Below, piece after piece: positions 33,770 to 42,493 of a stretch of 64,000 bases of DNA. The DNA is taken from positions 1 through 64,000 of the forward strand of contig CAJTPC010000002.1 of assembly GCA_910578245.1 (NCBI GenBank), read 5' to 3'. The position numbers and the translations under genes were made by a program. The DNA comes from an uncultured Christensenella sp. Lineage in GTDB: Bacteria > Bacillota > Clostridia > Christensenellales > UBA3700. The notes beneath the pieces are model-generated. The model had not been told where the DNA came from, did not search any database, and saw nothing but the letters and a program-made list of their open reading frames with translations. Position 1 is the first letter of the stretch. The number at the start of each line of letters is the position of its first letter.

Positions 33770-34013
33770 GAGCGAAACTACTAAAAATAAGTCGATTTAA
33801 CCACATTGACACAAAATTACATAAATTTTTAAGCGAAATCTCTTGAATTTTCCCCCACTTGCCACCGCAAAAGCCTTGATATATCAAGGCTTCAATTATT
33901 TTTACAAATGTCAATTATTTATACCGGAAATAGATCTATTTAGCCACTGGCCAAAGCGATGCATTCCGGGAAACAATCAATTTTATCGAACATTTGTCAA
34001 TCATTTTACATTC

Positions 34014-34997
34014 TCATAACTTTATATGTATATCTGCACCGGCAAATTGATTAAGAAAATCAAGATTATTATCCATTTGCGGAATAGCATAATTCCTATA
34101 AACAGTCATTTTTTCATTTGTCTTGACTTCAATCAAGCCAAACTTCTCTACCATGTCTTTAACCCCGGTCTTTGAGAATCCAACAACGGTATCTCTCTTA
34201 TCCAAATTATTGGTGCGAAAAAATCTTTTATTATTTATATCTACAAAATCACTTTTTGTCATGTACTTAGACATATACATTACAATTTGCTCATTTGGAT
34301 ATTTAGGGTCTAAAAAAGATACTGTATTATTTCCATTTTTCCAGTTAATGCAATTAAATATTTGAACACCACTCACCCCCGAATATATAAATTCATTAGT
34401 ATGAAAATTCCGCCCCGGCTTGAGAGATAAGTCAACGTTCCCGATAAGTGCATGCAAATGAAGTCCGCCTTTTTTATGAGGCTCATAAATAGCTAATGCC
34501 TTAAAGTCCTTACTAGCATGCCTCAAACCACGACGGAAATTATCCCAAGCCGTATACAATAAATCTCTACTGTTACGTATTTTTTCGTCTGCAAAAGTAA
34601 ACGTGCAGAAATACTCCCACTTGTTATTCAAAGCATAATCAAAGAAATTATTTATTGTTCGCTTACGACCATACTTCATAAGATTTTGCAAATCAGTTAT
34701 ACTAGCGTCGTCACGCACTGCAAATATTCGTCCGCTATTGTCTTTGCTAAAACGACGTCTGCCAGTAATTCTCTCTACCTCATAATTTATTGATATATCG
34801 TCAACAAGTCCGTTGTACTCAGTATGTTTTGGCGTAATAAAACCCGCCGGGAAAAACATTAACTCAATTTTTCCGGTATCTGTACTCTTAATTATGTAAT
34901 TATTTGTAGCATAATCGATACTGCGAATATCTCCGTCATTCGTGCAATACATATTGTCAATGACTTTGCCAAACTTGTCCTCTACGTTTTTATACAT
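34014..34997 (-). CDS. HUH rolling-circle replication initiator (Rep)
   Basis: 327-aa endonuclease that would nick the origin and start single-strand replication. Motif 1 reads FCTFTFAD, motif 2 is the metal-binding HUH pair in GGLHLHALIGN, and motif 3 holds the catalytic tyrosine in YMSKYMTK (Y-x2-K-Y). The start at 34997 is fixed by AAAGGAGATTCAA; an upstream in-frame start lacks a site. It lies directly beside the hairpin-rich region 35022-35683, its probable origin, and close to attL. Confidence 0.85.
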   Translation of the reverse strand: MYKNVEDKFGKVIDNMYCTNDGDIRSIDYATNNYIIKSTDTGKIELMFFPAGFITPKHTEYNGLVDDISINYEVERITGRRRFSKDNSGRIFAVRDDASITDLQNLMKYGRKRTINNFFDYALNNKWEYFCTFTFADEKIRNSRDLLYTAWDNFRRGLRHASKDFKALAIYEPHKKGGLHLHALIGNVDLSLKPGRNFHTNEFIYSGVSGVQIFNCINWKNGNNTVSFLDPKYPNEQIVMYMSKYMTKSDFVDINNKRFFRTNNLDKRDTVVGFSKTGVKDMVEKFGLIEVKTNEKMTVYRNYAIPQMDNNLDFLNQFAGADIHIKL

Positions 34998-35131
34998 TTG
35001 AATCTCCTTTGTCCCAGTCATTAACCCAGGACCATTTATTTTTCAAAAAAAATTCCATGTACTGCAAAAAAACAGTACTTTTTTATACCTGATACGACAC
35101 CATTATCAAGTAGCGGTGTCGCGCTCGACCG

Positions 35132-35165
35132 CCGTCCCCACTTGGCAAGCCAGCGTGGGGGACGG
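35132..35165. repeat. GC-rich hairpin 1 of the origin region
   Basis: CCGTCCCCAC pairs with GTGGGGGACGG (one bulged G), enclosing GGCAAGCC that can itself pair. An imperfect GC-rich stem of this type is the form of known filamentous phage packaging signals. Confidence 0.65.
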
Positions 35166-35182
35166 TGGTAATATTCTCGATT

Positions 35183-35200
35183 ACGCCCACAAGTGGGCGT
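35183..35200. repeat. Compact palindrome in the origin region
   Basis: ACGCCCAC-AA-GTGGGCGT, an 8-bp perfect stem with a two-nucleotide centre. Candidate Rep-binding or nick-site cruciform. Confidence 0.6.
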
Positions 35201-35202
35201 GG

Positions 35203-35255
35203 ACTGGTTGCGGAACTATTAAAAGACTACGCTTTTTAACAATTCCGCAACCAGT
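35203..35255. repeat. Long nested hairpin in the origin region
   Basis: A 13-bp perfect outer stem ACTGGTTGCGGAA / TTCCGCAACCAGT encloses an inner stem TTAAAAG / CTTTTTAA. It is the longest stem in the prophage and a good candidate for the complementary-strand origin or packaging signal. Confidence 0.65.
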
Positions 35256-35360
35256 TCTAAGCTGCTGAAGTGTTGCTTACTGTAGAAGCACCACATTCTT
35301 GGTCAACAATGGTTTCTAATTGTCAGAGGGGGAATCCCCCTATGACGTCACCCCCATTCT

Positions 35361-35397
35361 TAAGCCTTATGTATTCTATAATAGAATATATTAGGCT
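35361..35397. repeat. AT-rich hairpin in the origin region
   Basis: TATTCTAT-A-ATAGAATA, an 8-bp perfect stem flanked by AGCCT / AGGCT that can extend it. Confidence 0.55.
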
Positions 35398-35471
35398 AAT
35401 TGCGCTAGCTATTTAATAAAATGTTATCTCACTGCGTTCGCTTCCGCACGTCGCAAAATGCTGTTGCTTTT

Positions 35472-35517
35472 GCTCGGGTCTTGTGCGGATTTTATTGGGC
35501 AACTCCCGTTGCCGAGC
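35472..35517. repeat. Nested hairpin GCTCGG...CCGAGC
   Basis: Outer pairing GCTCGG / CCGAGC and an inner perfect hairpin GGCAAC-TCCC-GTTGCC (35498-35513). Confidence 0.55.
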
Positions 35518-35683
35518 CTTAAAGTGGAAAGTTTACGTTGAAACTTACTTCTCCACTTCGAGCGTGATACCGTTTGTTGATAGCGCTTAATGACTTAGCT
35601 TTATCGCTCAGAACTTTGACCCATGAACTTGGCGACGTCAACTGACATCGATTTTTGACTGCGCAATGTTGCTCCGGTTGATA

Positions 35684-36319
35684 TTATCCCCAACTTAAAG
35701 CCATGGCTTCAGCTACTTCCTCAAAGGTTTTAGACCTATTCCGCTGTCTATACTTCCCAAAAGAATTCTTAAACTGCGGATACGTAGTGAAAGTATATGT
35801 AGGCTCTACTACGTTCGTTGGGCAAACGAACGGCACCCCCTTAAGCCAAAGGTACGTCTTCTTTGTTACAGGTACTCCAAAATAATATGGCTCTATCTCT
35901 TGAGTATGTTTAGGCAGTCCAAATATTTTAATTGGCACTGGATTCTCTATGCAAATTTTCGGACAATCTGCATTATATATACTCATAAAAAATTCGGCAG
36001 CTTGTTGACCCAGGTTAAACCGCTCTTCATTAAGTTGACCGCCTTTATATAAAAGCGAACTCCCCGCTTTAGATAGATATGTACAAGGCGGAAATGCAAT
36101 AATCATATCCCATTTGTCAACGTGATGCACGACACTGTCACACGTTCTAAAGTCACAATTACCATTAAGAAGTGGAGTTACGTTACTCCAAATGTGCCAC
36201 TGAGGTTCTTTGCCTGAGCAAAATACAATGTCGCAAGAATAGGCTTCGTGTCCTCTCTTGCGAAATGCTTTACATACTCTTTGGCTTTCTTCACAAGCTA
36301 CTAAAATCTTCATTTTCAA
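35684..36319 (-). CDS. Phage-type cytosine DNA methyltransferase-like protein
   Basis: 211 aa with a Rossmann-type start (KILVACEESQRVCKAFRKRG, then HEAYSCDI), the motif IV-like WDMIIAFPPCTYLSKAG with the PPC catalytic cysteine position, and CIENPVPIKIFGL, a combination seen in many phage-encoded proteins annotated as DNA cytosine methyltransferase or methyltransferase-like. The target-recognition region is very small. It may modify phage DNA to escape host restriction. It precedes the origin region and is transcribed like Rep. Confidence 0.7.
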   Translation of the reverse strand: MKMKILVACEESQRVCKAFRKRGHEAYSCDIVFCSGKEPQWHIWSNVTPLLNGNCDFRTCDSVVHHVDKWDMIIAFPPCTYLSKAGSSLLYKGGQLNEERFNLGQQAAEFFMSIYNADCPKICIENPVPIKIFGLPKHTQEIEPYYFGVPVTKKTYLWLKGVPFVCPTNVVEPTYTFTTYPQFKNSFGKYRQRNRSKTFEEVAEAMALSWG

Positions 36320-36395
36320 AAAATCTCCTATTTCCTATTGACTTTTTTATCATTTATTGCATATAATATTATTGTAATCAACAATGATTGCATTT

Positions 36396-36447
36396 AACAA
36401 GTAAGCGATTCCATGGATTTATCTATGATGCTTACTTGTTTTTTTAT
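36396..36447. repeat. Inverted repeat overlapping the end of a phage gene
   Basis: AACAAGTAAGC / GCTTACTTGTT, 11-bp stem with a 23-nt loop, followed by seven T on the plus side. It covers the 3' end of the 132-aa gene. The T-run faces the plus direction although the genes read minus, so its role as terminator is uncertain. Confidence 0.45.
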
Positions 36448-36817
36448 GTTGTTTCAACCTTTTTATATAATTTCGGCGCTTACTCTTTACTTTTGCCATA
36501 TCCTCTTGACTAAAACTAAAACCTTTAATTTCATTTCTATCATAACTTTCAATATTGTCAGAAATTATTCCGTGACGAATATATGCTTTTTGGCAATCAT
36601 TTGGATTGGGATTAAATTCTAACGGCATATTTTTTTTCGTTATAGAATTCTTCCTTTTTCCTTTAATTGTTGTATATTCTGAATGTGTTAGCCCCATAGA
36701 TTTATATTTTTTTCCTACTCTTGCAAAAACATAATTTGGATGTTCCGTATTATTATTCCATCTAAATTCATTTTTTGGCTCATACTTATTTTTTGTCTTC
36801 TTCTCTTTCTTAGACAT
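36419..36817 (-). CDS. Basic 132-aa prophage protein, unknown
   Basis: Strongly basic (KKEKKTKNKYEP..., ending KRLKQHKKTSKHHR) with a conserved-looking centre containing HPNYVFARVGKKYKSMGL and PLEFNPNPND. The charge suggests nucleic-acid binding. The start overlaps the preceding gene by 8 nt, so it belongs to the Zot-containing operon. I do not recognise a named family. Confidence 0.65.
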   Translation of the reverse strand: MSKKEKKTKNKYEPKNEFRWNNNTEHPNYVFARVGKKYKSMGLTHSEYTTIKGKRKNSITKKNMPLEFNPNPNDCQKAYIRHGIISDNIESYDRNEIKGFSFSQEDMAKVKSKRRNYIKRLKQHKKTSKHHR

Positions 36818-37256
36818 TTATATCTCCCTCCGCTTTATCTTCGTTGGGTGTACGTTCTTCCGCAACGCTCTCTACTGAAGAGTTCGCCTCTGTAATAATA
36901 ATATTTTCCTCTGCAACATTCTCTGGCGAAGTAACTGTTGGAGAATGCCCTGGCATTCCCCCCAACGCACGATAGAAATTCACATATGACGGGTCTATAT
37001 TCCCCAAAACATACCCTTGAGAGGTTGTATCTATTACAAATCCCAATTTGATTAACTTCTTCAATGATTTTTTATATTTTCTATCCTCTTTGTCAATTTG
37101 ACGTTGTTTTTTCTTCATGGACTTATATATCCATTTATGAATTTTCTCCACATGATTCCCCGGAACATAATCAGCAACATCTAGAGTTTCCTCATAAACT
37201 TGAAACGTTTCAAATAGACACTCTTTCATTAAATCGTAGTTCTTGTAATTTATCAT
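36810..37256 (-). CDS. 148-aa prophage protein, unknown
   Basis: N-terminal helical region (~1-60), a basic helix (KSMKKKQRQIDKEDRKYKKS) and an acidic, disordered C-terminal tail rich in E, A, T and N (~105-148). It overlaps the Zot stop by 4 nt (ATGA). No membrane segment. Position right after the ATPase suggests an assembly partner; this is inference. Confidence 0.65.
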   Translation of the reverse strand: MINYKNYDLMKECLFETFQVYEETLDVADYVPGNHVEKIHKWIYKSMKKKQRQIDKEDRKYKKSLKKLIKLGFVIDTTSQGYVLGNIDPSYVNFYRALGGMPGHSPTVTSPENVAEENIIITEANSSVESVAEERTPNEDKAEGDINV

Positions 37257-38080
37257 GCTACTTTATTACTCCTTTTAATATAAAAATTTTCTTGATATTC
37301 ATTGTCATACTTTCTTAAATAGTTAACATAATCGTCAAAAGTTTCGTCAGTAATTTCTCTTACCTCATAGTCAAAGTCTTGTTCCAAATGACCGTCATAA
37401 AATAACGGTTTACAACTTCGACTATCATAGCAATTAAAAACGTTATAATCAGCGACTTCAACAGATTCCGTATATAAATCTGCACCGCTTTTTCCATGAG
37501 AAACATACCAGTCATACAATTCGCAATTCTCAAAAGTCCTTATAGTCCATGTATGCTTGCATGGTCTACCCAAGAAATCTTTTTCCGTTTTCAAATTTAC
37601 TACCTCAATAATCTCTGATAAACAACGAATATTCGCATCTATCAAGCCATAACGTTGAGTATCCATCCAAACGTCAAGATAATTATGAGCGTGTTGCTCA
37701 AACCACCGGCTTTGCCAATCCGGATAATAATTTGCCATTCTACTATTAAAATACTTCTGCGCTTCAGTTATACATATGTTCTCGTAAGGAAAATTAAAAT
37801 GAACATCAACGTACTTATTAGCAAAGCCTAATCGATAAGGATTGATACGTCTGCTACGCCGAGGACTATACCCAAATTTACGCAACGTTATATCATAATT
37901 AGCCGACACGCAATGCTGAGGTATAGTCTTAATATTAATAAAGCCATTAGCTATTTTATTGCTTATTTCAGACTGCATAAGACGCGTACGACTTCTATCA
38001 AAAGCCACTTGACATGCCTTATAAGTCATCAATGAAGTTTTTCCGTAGCGAGGCGGAGCCGTAATGATATGTAACCCCAT
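37253..38080 (-). CDS. Zot/pI-like morphogenesis ATPase
   Basis: 275 aa related to the zonular-occludens-toxin/gene I ATPases that drive filamentous phage extrusion. The P-loop is at the N terminus (IITAPPRYGKTSLMTYKA, ~4-21), and the Walker B-like strand is NICITEAQKYFNSR (~108-121). The C-terminal membrane anchor of gene I proteins is not evident, as in some Gram-positive inoviruses. The start is set by AGGTGACTTT before ATG. It follows three structural-type genes, the standard order in filamentous phages. Best single marker of the element's type. Confidence 0.8.
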   Translation of the reverse strand: MGLHIITAPPRYGKTSLMTYKACQVAFDRSRTRLMQSEISNKIANGFINIKTIPQHCVSANYDITLRKFGYSPRRSRRINPYRLGFANKYVDVHFNFPYENICITEAQKYFNSRMANYYPDWQSRWFEQHAHNYLDVWMDTQRYGLIDANIRCLSEIIEVVNLKTEKDFLGRPCKHTWTIRTFENCELYDWYVSHGKSGADLYTESVEVADYNVFNCYDSRSCKPLFYDGHLEQDFDYEVREITDETFDDYVNYLRKYDNEYQENFYIKRSNKVA

Positions 38081-38084
38081 AAAG

Positions 38085-39524
38085 TCACCTATCCCGTATC
38101 TTTTCTATAAGTGCTTTTAGCCCTCTAAACGGCAGTTTGATTAACCACCATAGTGCTTTTAATAAACAACTCAAACCTTTACCTAAAGACTTTACACAAA
38201 CTAAAAGAACTTGCCCAAATGCAGGAAAAATTACTGATAAAATCGGCATAAGTACAGCTATAACAATAAGTACTGCTCCAACTATTATAATCAACTTCCA
38301 CGTCCGCGCTGGTATTCCGGTCTTTTCCTCTAGCCACTTGAATAAGTCAAAATCTCCATTCGTAGGACTGTTACTACCTGTCTGCGTATTAGCTACTACG
38401 CCCAAATCGTAAATATCTCCGTCATACTCAAAAGATAGACGAAGCAAAGATACGTTTGACACTTTCTCTCCACTTGTTGTAAGAGAGTCTATTATAACTG
38501 GTACGAACGAAATAAAAGCAAATAGAATATCTTTACCGCCACTCTCGCGAACGTATTGAGATTCATAAAAATTTAGTATCCAATCGTACTGCTCAAGCGT
38601 CTTCTTTTCCTCACCATCAACGCCAACTTCCTTTATAAAATCTGTCATTGAAGACATTCTATGCCACTCTTTATATTCTCCAAACCAACCGCTACCGTCA
38701 TTTGAAGCTACTTGATAATCATACAAGTTAACAGTATGATGTACCGGCTCGCTTTCTTTATAATTGTTTGCAATCTTTTTATATGCTGTAGTATCAAATT
38801 CAATCTTTGCGCTTAATAGCTTATCAATACTGTGGTCACAATTAAAAGCAAGAAAATGAGAATCACAACTTGGCGAATTTTTCCAACGAAGCCCATCAGA
38901 ATATCGTCTAAAACCGACCATTTGCTCAGTAATTACTATTACTTCAGTTTCTGACATGTCATAAACAACGTTCCCCGAAACGCTTCTTGCAGACCAAAGT
39001 TGACCTACTGAATAAGCAACACCATTGACGGTATTATCATTGCCAGCGTCTTTATCTATGCCGGATACCCAATCTCTATAAATACTCGTAATATTATAAT
39101 ATCGGATAGACTGACTGCCTACTGTTAAGTCATTTACTTTGTACTTTGAAAATACTCCCTCTCTTGAGAGCAAAGTCAAATCATATAGTTTAGTACTATC
39201 TACCTCTTGAGATAGCGACATATTAACCTTAGTTACGTCTAACGGCTCTTTAACATTACTTGGCTGATATGTATAAATTACTAAATAGCCGTCAACGCTC
39301 TCTGCGACTTGTATGACTTTTATTGAATAATCATTGTTATTCATTGGATACTTAGAAACGTTGAAATTTTCGTCTTGACTTAAATCAGATAAGACACTAC
39401 TTGTAGTTGTAACATCTGCATAAGCAAGCGCGGGCGCGCCTATAGCAAAAACTAAATTTAATAGCATTACTATTAGACACGCCAAACAAATATATATTTT
39501 ATTATCAAATCTTGTCTTTCCCAT
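38085..39524 (-). CDS. Putative virion/adsorption protein with signal peptide and C-terminal anchor
   Basis: 479 aa. Residues 1-37 form a signal peptide (basic start, hydrophobic core CLACLIVMLLNLVFAIGAPA, Ala-x-Ala end near AYADV). A large extracellular region follows, and two hydrophobic stretches lie near the C terminus (~400-460), ending in a basic tail KALIEKIRDR. This layout (leader, ectodomain, C-terminal membrane anchor) is that of pIII-type minor coat proteins. It is 4 nt from the Zot gene. No sequence family recognised. Confidence 0.7.
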   Translation of the reverse strand: MGKTRFDNKIYICLACLIVMLLNLVFAIGAPALAYADVTTTSSVLSDLSQDENFNVSKYPMNNNDYSIKVIQVAESVDGYLVIYTYQPSNVKEPLDVTKVNMSLSQEVDSTKLYDLTLLSREGVFSKYKVNDLTVGSQSIRYYNITSIYRDWVSGIDKDAGNDNTVNGVAYSVGQLWSARSVSGNVVYDMSETEVIVITEQMVGFRRYSDGLRWKNSPSCDSHFLAFNCDHSIDKLLSAKIEFDTTAYKKIANNYKESEPVHHTVNLYDYQVASNDGSGWFGEYKEWHRMSSMTDFIKEVGVDGEEKKTLEQYDWILNFYESQYVRESGGKDILFAFISFVPVIIDSLTTSGEKVSNVSLLRLSFEYDGDIYDLGVVANTQTGSNSPTNGDFDLFKWLEEKTGIPARTWKLIIIVGAVLIVIAVLMPILSVIFPAFGQVLLVCVKSLGKGLSCLLKALWWLIKLPFRGLKALIEKIRDR

Positions 39525-39526
39525 TT

Positions 39527-41233
39527 TTACCTCTTAAACTTTTTGAATAAATTCTTAAACCAATCTCCTATTTTATCGAAGAAAGATTTGAAGCTATTAC
39601 AAAAATCTGCAAATTTACTCTTTATCGTAGTAGCTATATTACTAGACGAATTAGTATCAGTTACTTTTGCCTCGCCCAAATAGACGGCAACATCGTCTGA
39701 TATATAAAATTCTTCAAAAGAAGATGCCACAGGTGTATTTGTATTTTCATTACAAAACGCTATAACTGTATTTTTGTCAATAGACGTATTGGAACAAACT
39801 GACCCAAGAGTTGCGCCCAGCTTTACGTCGACTTGCTTCCAAATTTCGTTGTCTACATAGAACGTGACAGTAAAGACGTTGCGATACCAATCGGCAATAA
39901 GCGTAATATCGCTTTTAACTTTGGTTGAATTATCGAAAATAAAAAGTTGGGTAAAATTCTGCCCGTCTAAAATTACGTCTTTATAGTAATACCAACGAAG
40001 AAAGCCATAGCCCTCACGTTCCGGAACAGGCGCAGAGATTCTAGAGCCGTACTCTACCTCTATCGGTTCAAGTTCAATATCTCCGCCGTTCACGTCAAAA
40101 GATATTGTGCATATAAACTTGCCATACAAATGCATGTCCTCAACAACAGGAGTATTCTCATACTTAGTTCCGTCCTCGAAATACCAACCGCCAAATTTAA
40201 TTGACATAGATGAAAAATCTATCTCCGGATTGTATTCCGGTACGCTACCGTATTCTACAGTAGTTATCCAATCGTAAAGTCCTTGAGTGTTTGGATCTTC
40301 CGGGTCTACTAGACCGCTACCGTCAAAGAACACTCTGTACGTATTTATTTTCCAGCCGGCATACAATTTAACGTCTTCGGAGATTTGCTCACCTTTATAC
40401 GGTCGAGTGCATGCTTCGTCATAGTACCACCCTGTGAACGTATAGCCCTCTTTAACGGGAGCTTCCATCTCCTTGTAGTAATTCAAAGTTTCAGTTACTG
40501 TAAAATCGAACTTACCTGCGTAATCTGCATTGTAAATTAACGTAGCGCTTCCGGACGTCAAAACCCCTAACAAGCGATTGTGTAAACTCGTATTCCCCTC
40601 TATTCTAAAAAGCACGTGCTTCAAACTTATTTCATATTCGTCATAATTTTCGCCGTCAAAGTCATCATCGTAATATACTGAAAAAAGACTTAAAAATGCT
40701 TCGTCTGATGTAACGGTTAAATATAACGTATCTCCCAAAGCTCTTGCTTCCGACGTTTGACTATACTCATATCCGGCAGGGTTATAGTCGCCCATTTCAA
40801 AATAAGTTTCAAAATCTCCTCTAGAGCCAATTCTATTGCCGAAATATACCCCAAAAAGGCTGTCGGTAGAAGAAATACCTATGCCCTCTGAAGCATCAGC
40901 GGGAATTCCGTCAGCAGGTACACTGTTATTATGAAAACTTATTATGTACTCAAATTTATATGAATTATCTAGATTGGCTTCGTCTTGCCAACTCTTCATA
41001 TTCAATTTTGAAGAATCGACTAAACTACCTTTCTTACTGAAAAACAACTGATTATACGTTGACGTTCTCTCAACTGCTGACGTAGTATCTGCAGACGCTA
41101 CGTCTGAGATTAAGAAAATTGACAACATGATTAAAGCTATAGATAAAAGCGCAATAGCCAGGACAATGACTAAGCTCATTGACCCAGCTTTACGACTACG
41201 TACATTCGCACCGGTTTGTTTAATCTTCCTCAT
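39527..41233 (-). CDS. Putative virion protein with InlB B-type repeats
   Basis: 568 aa. A membrane helix at ~20-44 (MSLVIVLAIALLSIALIML) acts as leader or anchor. Beta-rich repeats of the Listeria-Bacteroides/InlB B type lie at ~255-450 (for example EGYTFTGWYYDEACTRPYKG and VKLYAGW, ITLIADW), and a C-terminal amphipathic helix ends the protein (FKSFFDKIGDWFKNLFKKF). Such repeats usually mediate surface adhesion in bacteria. In this place they suggest a receptor-binding virion protein borrowed from host adhesins. The genes upstream and downstream are 8 and 2 nt away. Confidence 0.7.
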   Translation of the reverse strand: MRKIKQTGANVRSRKAGSMSLVIVLAIALLSIALIMLSIFLISDVASADTTSAVERTSTYNQLFFSKKGSLVDSSKLNMKSWQDEANLDNSYKFEYIISFHNNSVPADGIPADASEGIGISSTDSLFGVYFGNRIGSRGDFETYFEMGDYNPAGYEYSQTSEARALGDTLYLTVTSDEAFLSLFSVYYDDDFDGENYDEYEISLKHVLFRIEGNTSLHNRLLGVLTSGSATLIYNADYAGKFDFTVTETLNYYKEMEAPVKEGYTFTGWYYDEACTRPYKGEQISEDVKLYAGWKINTYRVFFDGSGLVDPEDPNTQGLYDWITTVEYGSVPEYNPEIDFSSMSIKFGGWYFEDGTKYENTPVVEDMHLYGKFICTISFDVNGGDIELEPIEVEYGSRISAPVPEREGYGFLRWYYYKDVILDGQNFTQLFIFDNSTKVKSDITLIADWYRNVFTVTFYVDNEIWKQVDVKLGATLGSVCSNTSIDKNTVIAFCNENTNTPVASSFEEFYISDDVAVYLGEAKVTDTNSSSNIATTIKSKFADFCNSFKSFFDKIGDWFKNLFKKFKR

Positions 41234-41241
41234 AACTCACC

Positions 41242-41817
41242 TCATGCTATAACAATGGGAAAATCTACTCCGCCGAACATAAACACAATATTATTTCGAT
41301 TTTCACTATTGCTTGCATCAGCAACGCACAAAAGAAAATTTATTCCGCTTTTATATTCTGAAATTCTCAAATGTACTTCTTTTCCCTCAACGAGTACCTC
41401 TATATTCTCCGTACCGTCTGTCGTCCAAGATACTTCAGTATCAAAATCTTTTAGTACTAGCTCAATGTCTACGTACCCGTCTTCAGCAATCTTTTGAAAA
41501 ATTATTGGCTCTTTTTCAACAGGAAAAATAACTAAAAAGCCGTTAGCATTATCCTCAGTTAAATAAAAGTTCTCTATTTCAACTCTAAGCGATTGATCTT
41601 CAATCGGTTCTTCCGGAACGTCAGGAACATCGTCACCTGAACTTATACTGCCTGAACCAATTTGCTCTCCGGACGTAATATCTCCCGAAGTAATTGCCCC
41701 TGACGGTATCTCGTCAGTTGGCGAGTTTGGAGCAATGAAGAGGAAATATCCCCCTACTGCCATTGCCACTACGACTAGCAATAAAAATACAATGATTGCC
41801 GTCTTAAATTTTTGCAT
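41242..41817 (-). CDS. Membrane-anchored prophage protein with Ser/Gly linker
   Basis: 191 aa. An N-terminal transmembrane helix (~7-28) is followed by a low-complexity linker built from SGAITSG/SGDITSG units (~38-68), then a compact beta-rich domain (~75-191). First gene of the structural block. Type II membrane topology would place the domain outside. No family recognised; a minor coat or tether function is likely from context. Confidence 0.65.
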   Translation of the reverse strand: MQKFKTAIIVFLLLVVVAMAVGGYFLFIAPNSPTDEIPSGAITSGDITSGEQIGSGSISSGDDVPDVPEEPIEDQSLRVEIENFYLTEDNANGFLVIFPVEKEPIIFQKIAEDGYVDIELVLKDFDTEVSWTTDGTENIEVLVEGKEVHLRISEYKSGINFLLCVADASNSENRNNIVFMFGGVDFPIVIA

Positions 41818-41973
41818 AATACCCTCTCTTCTTATACTTCCTTTGTAACGACTATATTTATAATCATTACAAAAAAGGTATTTTGTACTCCCGTTTTAGA
41901 TTTGCGGAGAGGCAGTTAACGGAAGTATAAATTTATTTATTTTTATTAGGATGGTCTGCCTCTCCGTTTTTGA

Positions 41974-42252
41974 CTACTTCTTACCTTGTTTACGATTATG
42001 TATACTAGCAGATTCGCCTAAAGCATTTCTATACCCGGCGCGATAAGCTAATTGTGCATCGGTAAGGACTTCACCCGTATGGGCATTGCATCCAGATTCA
42101 AGCTCTTGCGTATAACGATTGAATCTACCTGTTTGGGTCAAAAGCGTTCTTTGTCGCCCTGTGCCGGTTTGCTCAATCAAAGTAGCTTCTTTCATTTTAC
42201 GTTTTGTAAACCATGAACGCTTTTTCTTTTCCTTTGGCTTTTTATCTTTCAT
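41974..42252 (-). CDS. Small basic prophage protein (92 aa)
   Basis: Highly basic N terminus (KDKKPKEKKKRSWFTKRKMK) and a C-terminal LTDAQLAYRAGYRNALGES segment. No membrane helix, so it does not look like a classical major coat protein, but it directly precedes the structural genes and has a strong site (AGGAGGTGAGAAT). It may bind DNA. An intergenic hairpin (GCGGAGAGGCAG / CTGCCTCTCCG) lies between it and the next gene. Confidence 0.6.
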   Translation of the reverse strand: MKDKKPKEKKKRSWFTKRKMKEATLIEQTGTGRQRTLLTQTGRFNRYTQELESGCNAHTGEVLTDAQLAYRAGYRNALGESASIHNRKQGKK

Positions 42253-42271
42253 ATTCTCACCTCCTCTTTAT

Positions 42272-42484
42272 TTATTTTAATGAGCTTTTAAGTTGCTCAA
42301 TTATGTCTTCAAAGCTCTCTTCAGTCAGAATTCCGTATGGAATACATTTCTTATCTACGCCAATAATTATGAACGTTTTAGAATCTTCTACATCGGTAGG
42401 CTCTATCTCAAGTATTTGAGATACATTTACCAAAACTTTTTTGCGTTCCGGAATTTCCGTTGCTACTATAAATTGATTTATCAT
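42272..42484 (-). CDS. Small prophage protein (70 aa)
   Basis: Short alpha/beta protein (INQFIVATEIPERKKVLVNV ... GILTEESFEDIIEQLKSSL) with a good site GGAGGTAAAA before the ATG. Shape recalls small flagellar FlbD-like proteins, but that is only a resemblance. Function unknown. Confidence 0.55.
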   Translation of the reverse strand: MINQFIVATEIPERKKVLVNVSQILEIEPTDVEDSKTFIIIGVDKKCIPYGILTEESFEDIIEQLKSSLK

Positions 42485-42493
42485 TTTTACCTC

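Larger units (their letters stand above)
35022..35683. other. Hairpin-rich non-coding region, probable origin and packaging signal
   Basis: No ORF of credible length lies on either strand over 660 nt, yet at least six strong inverted repeats are packed here, several GC-rich in an AT-rich element: 35132-35165, 35183-35200, 35203-35255, 35327-35341 (AGGGGG/CCCCCT), 35361-35397 and 35472-35517. Filamentous phages concentrate their plus and minus origins and the packaging hairpin in one intergenic region beside the Rep gene, which is the arrangement here. Which hairpin is which cannot be told from sequence alone. Confidence 0.7.

Noticed and set aside
33720..33914. 64-codon minus-strand ORF across attL
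   Set aside because: Runs through the terminator hairpin and the att core, has no ribosome-binding site and joins chromosome and prophage sequence by chance.
35022..35683. CRISPR array or tandem repeat
   Set aside because: The repeats here are different inverted repeats, not regularly spaced direct repeats; no CRISPR array or cas gene was seen anywhere in the window.
36413..36622. 69-codon plus-strand ORF in the prophage
   Set aside because: Hydrophobic and therefore considered as a coat candidate, but it has no ribosome-binding site, lies antisense to the basic 132-aa gene, and its start lies inside the inverted repeat.
37253..38080. Reading the Zot-like protein as a true enterotoxin
   Set aside because: Only the ATPase domain is present; there is no C-terminal toxin peptide region. 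The phage assembly role is the sensible reading.
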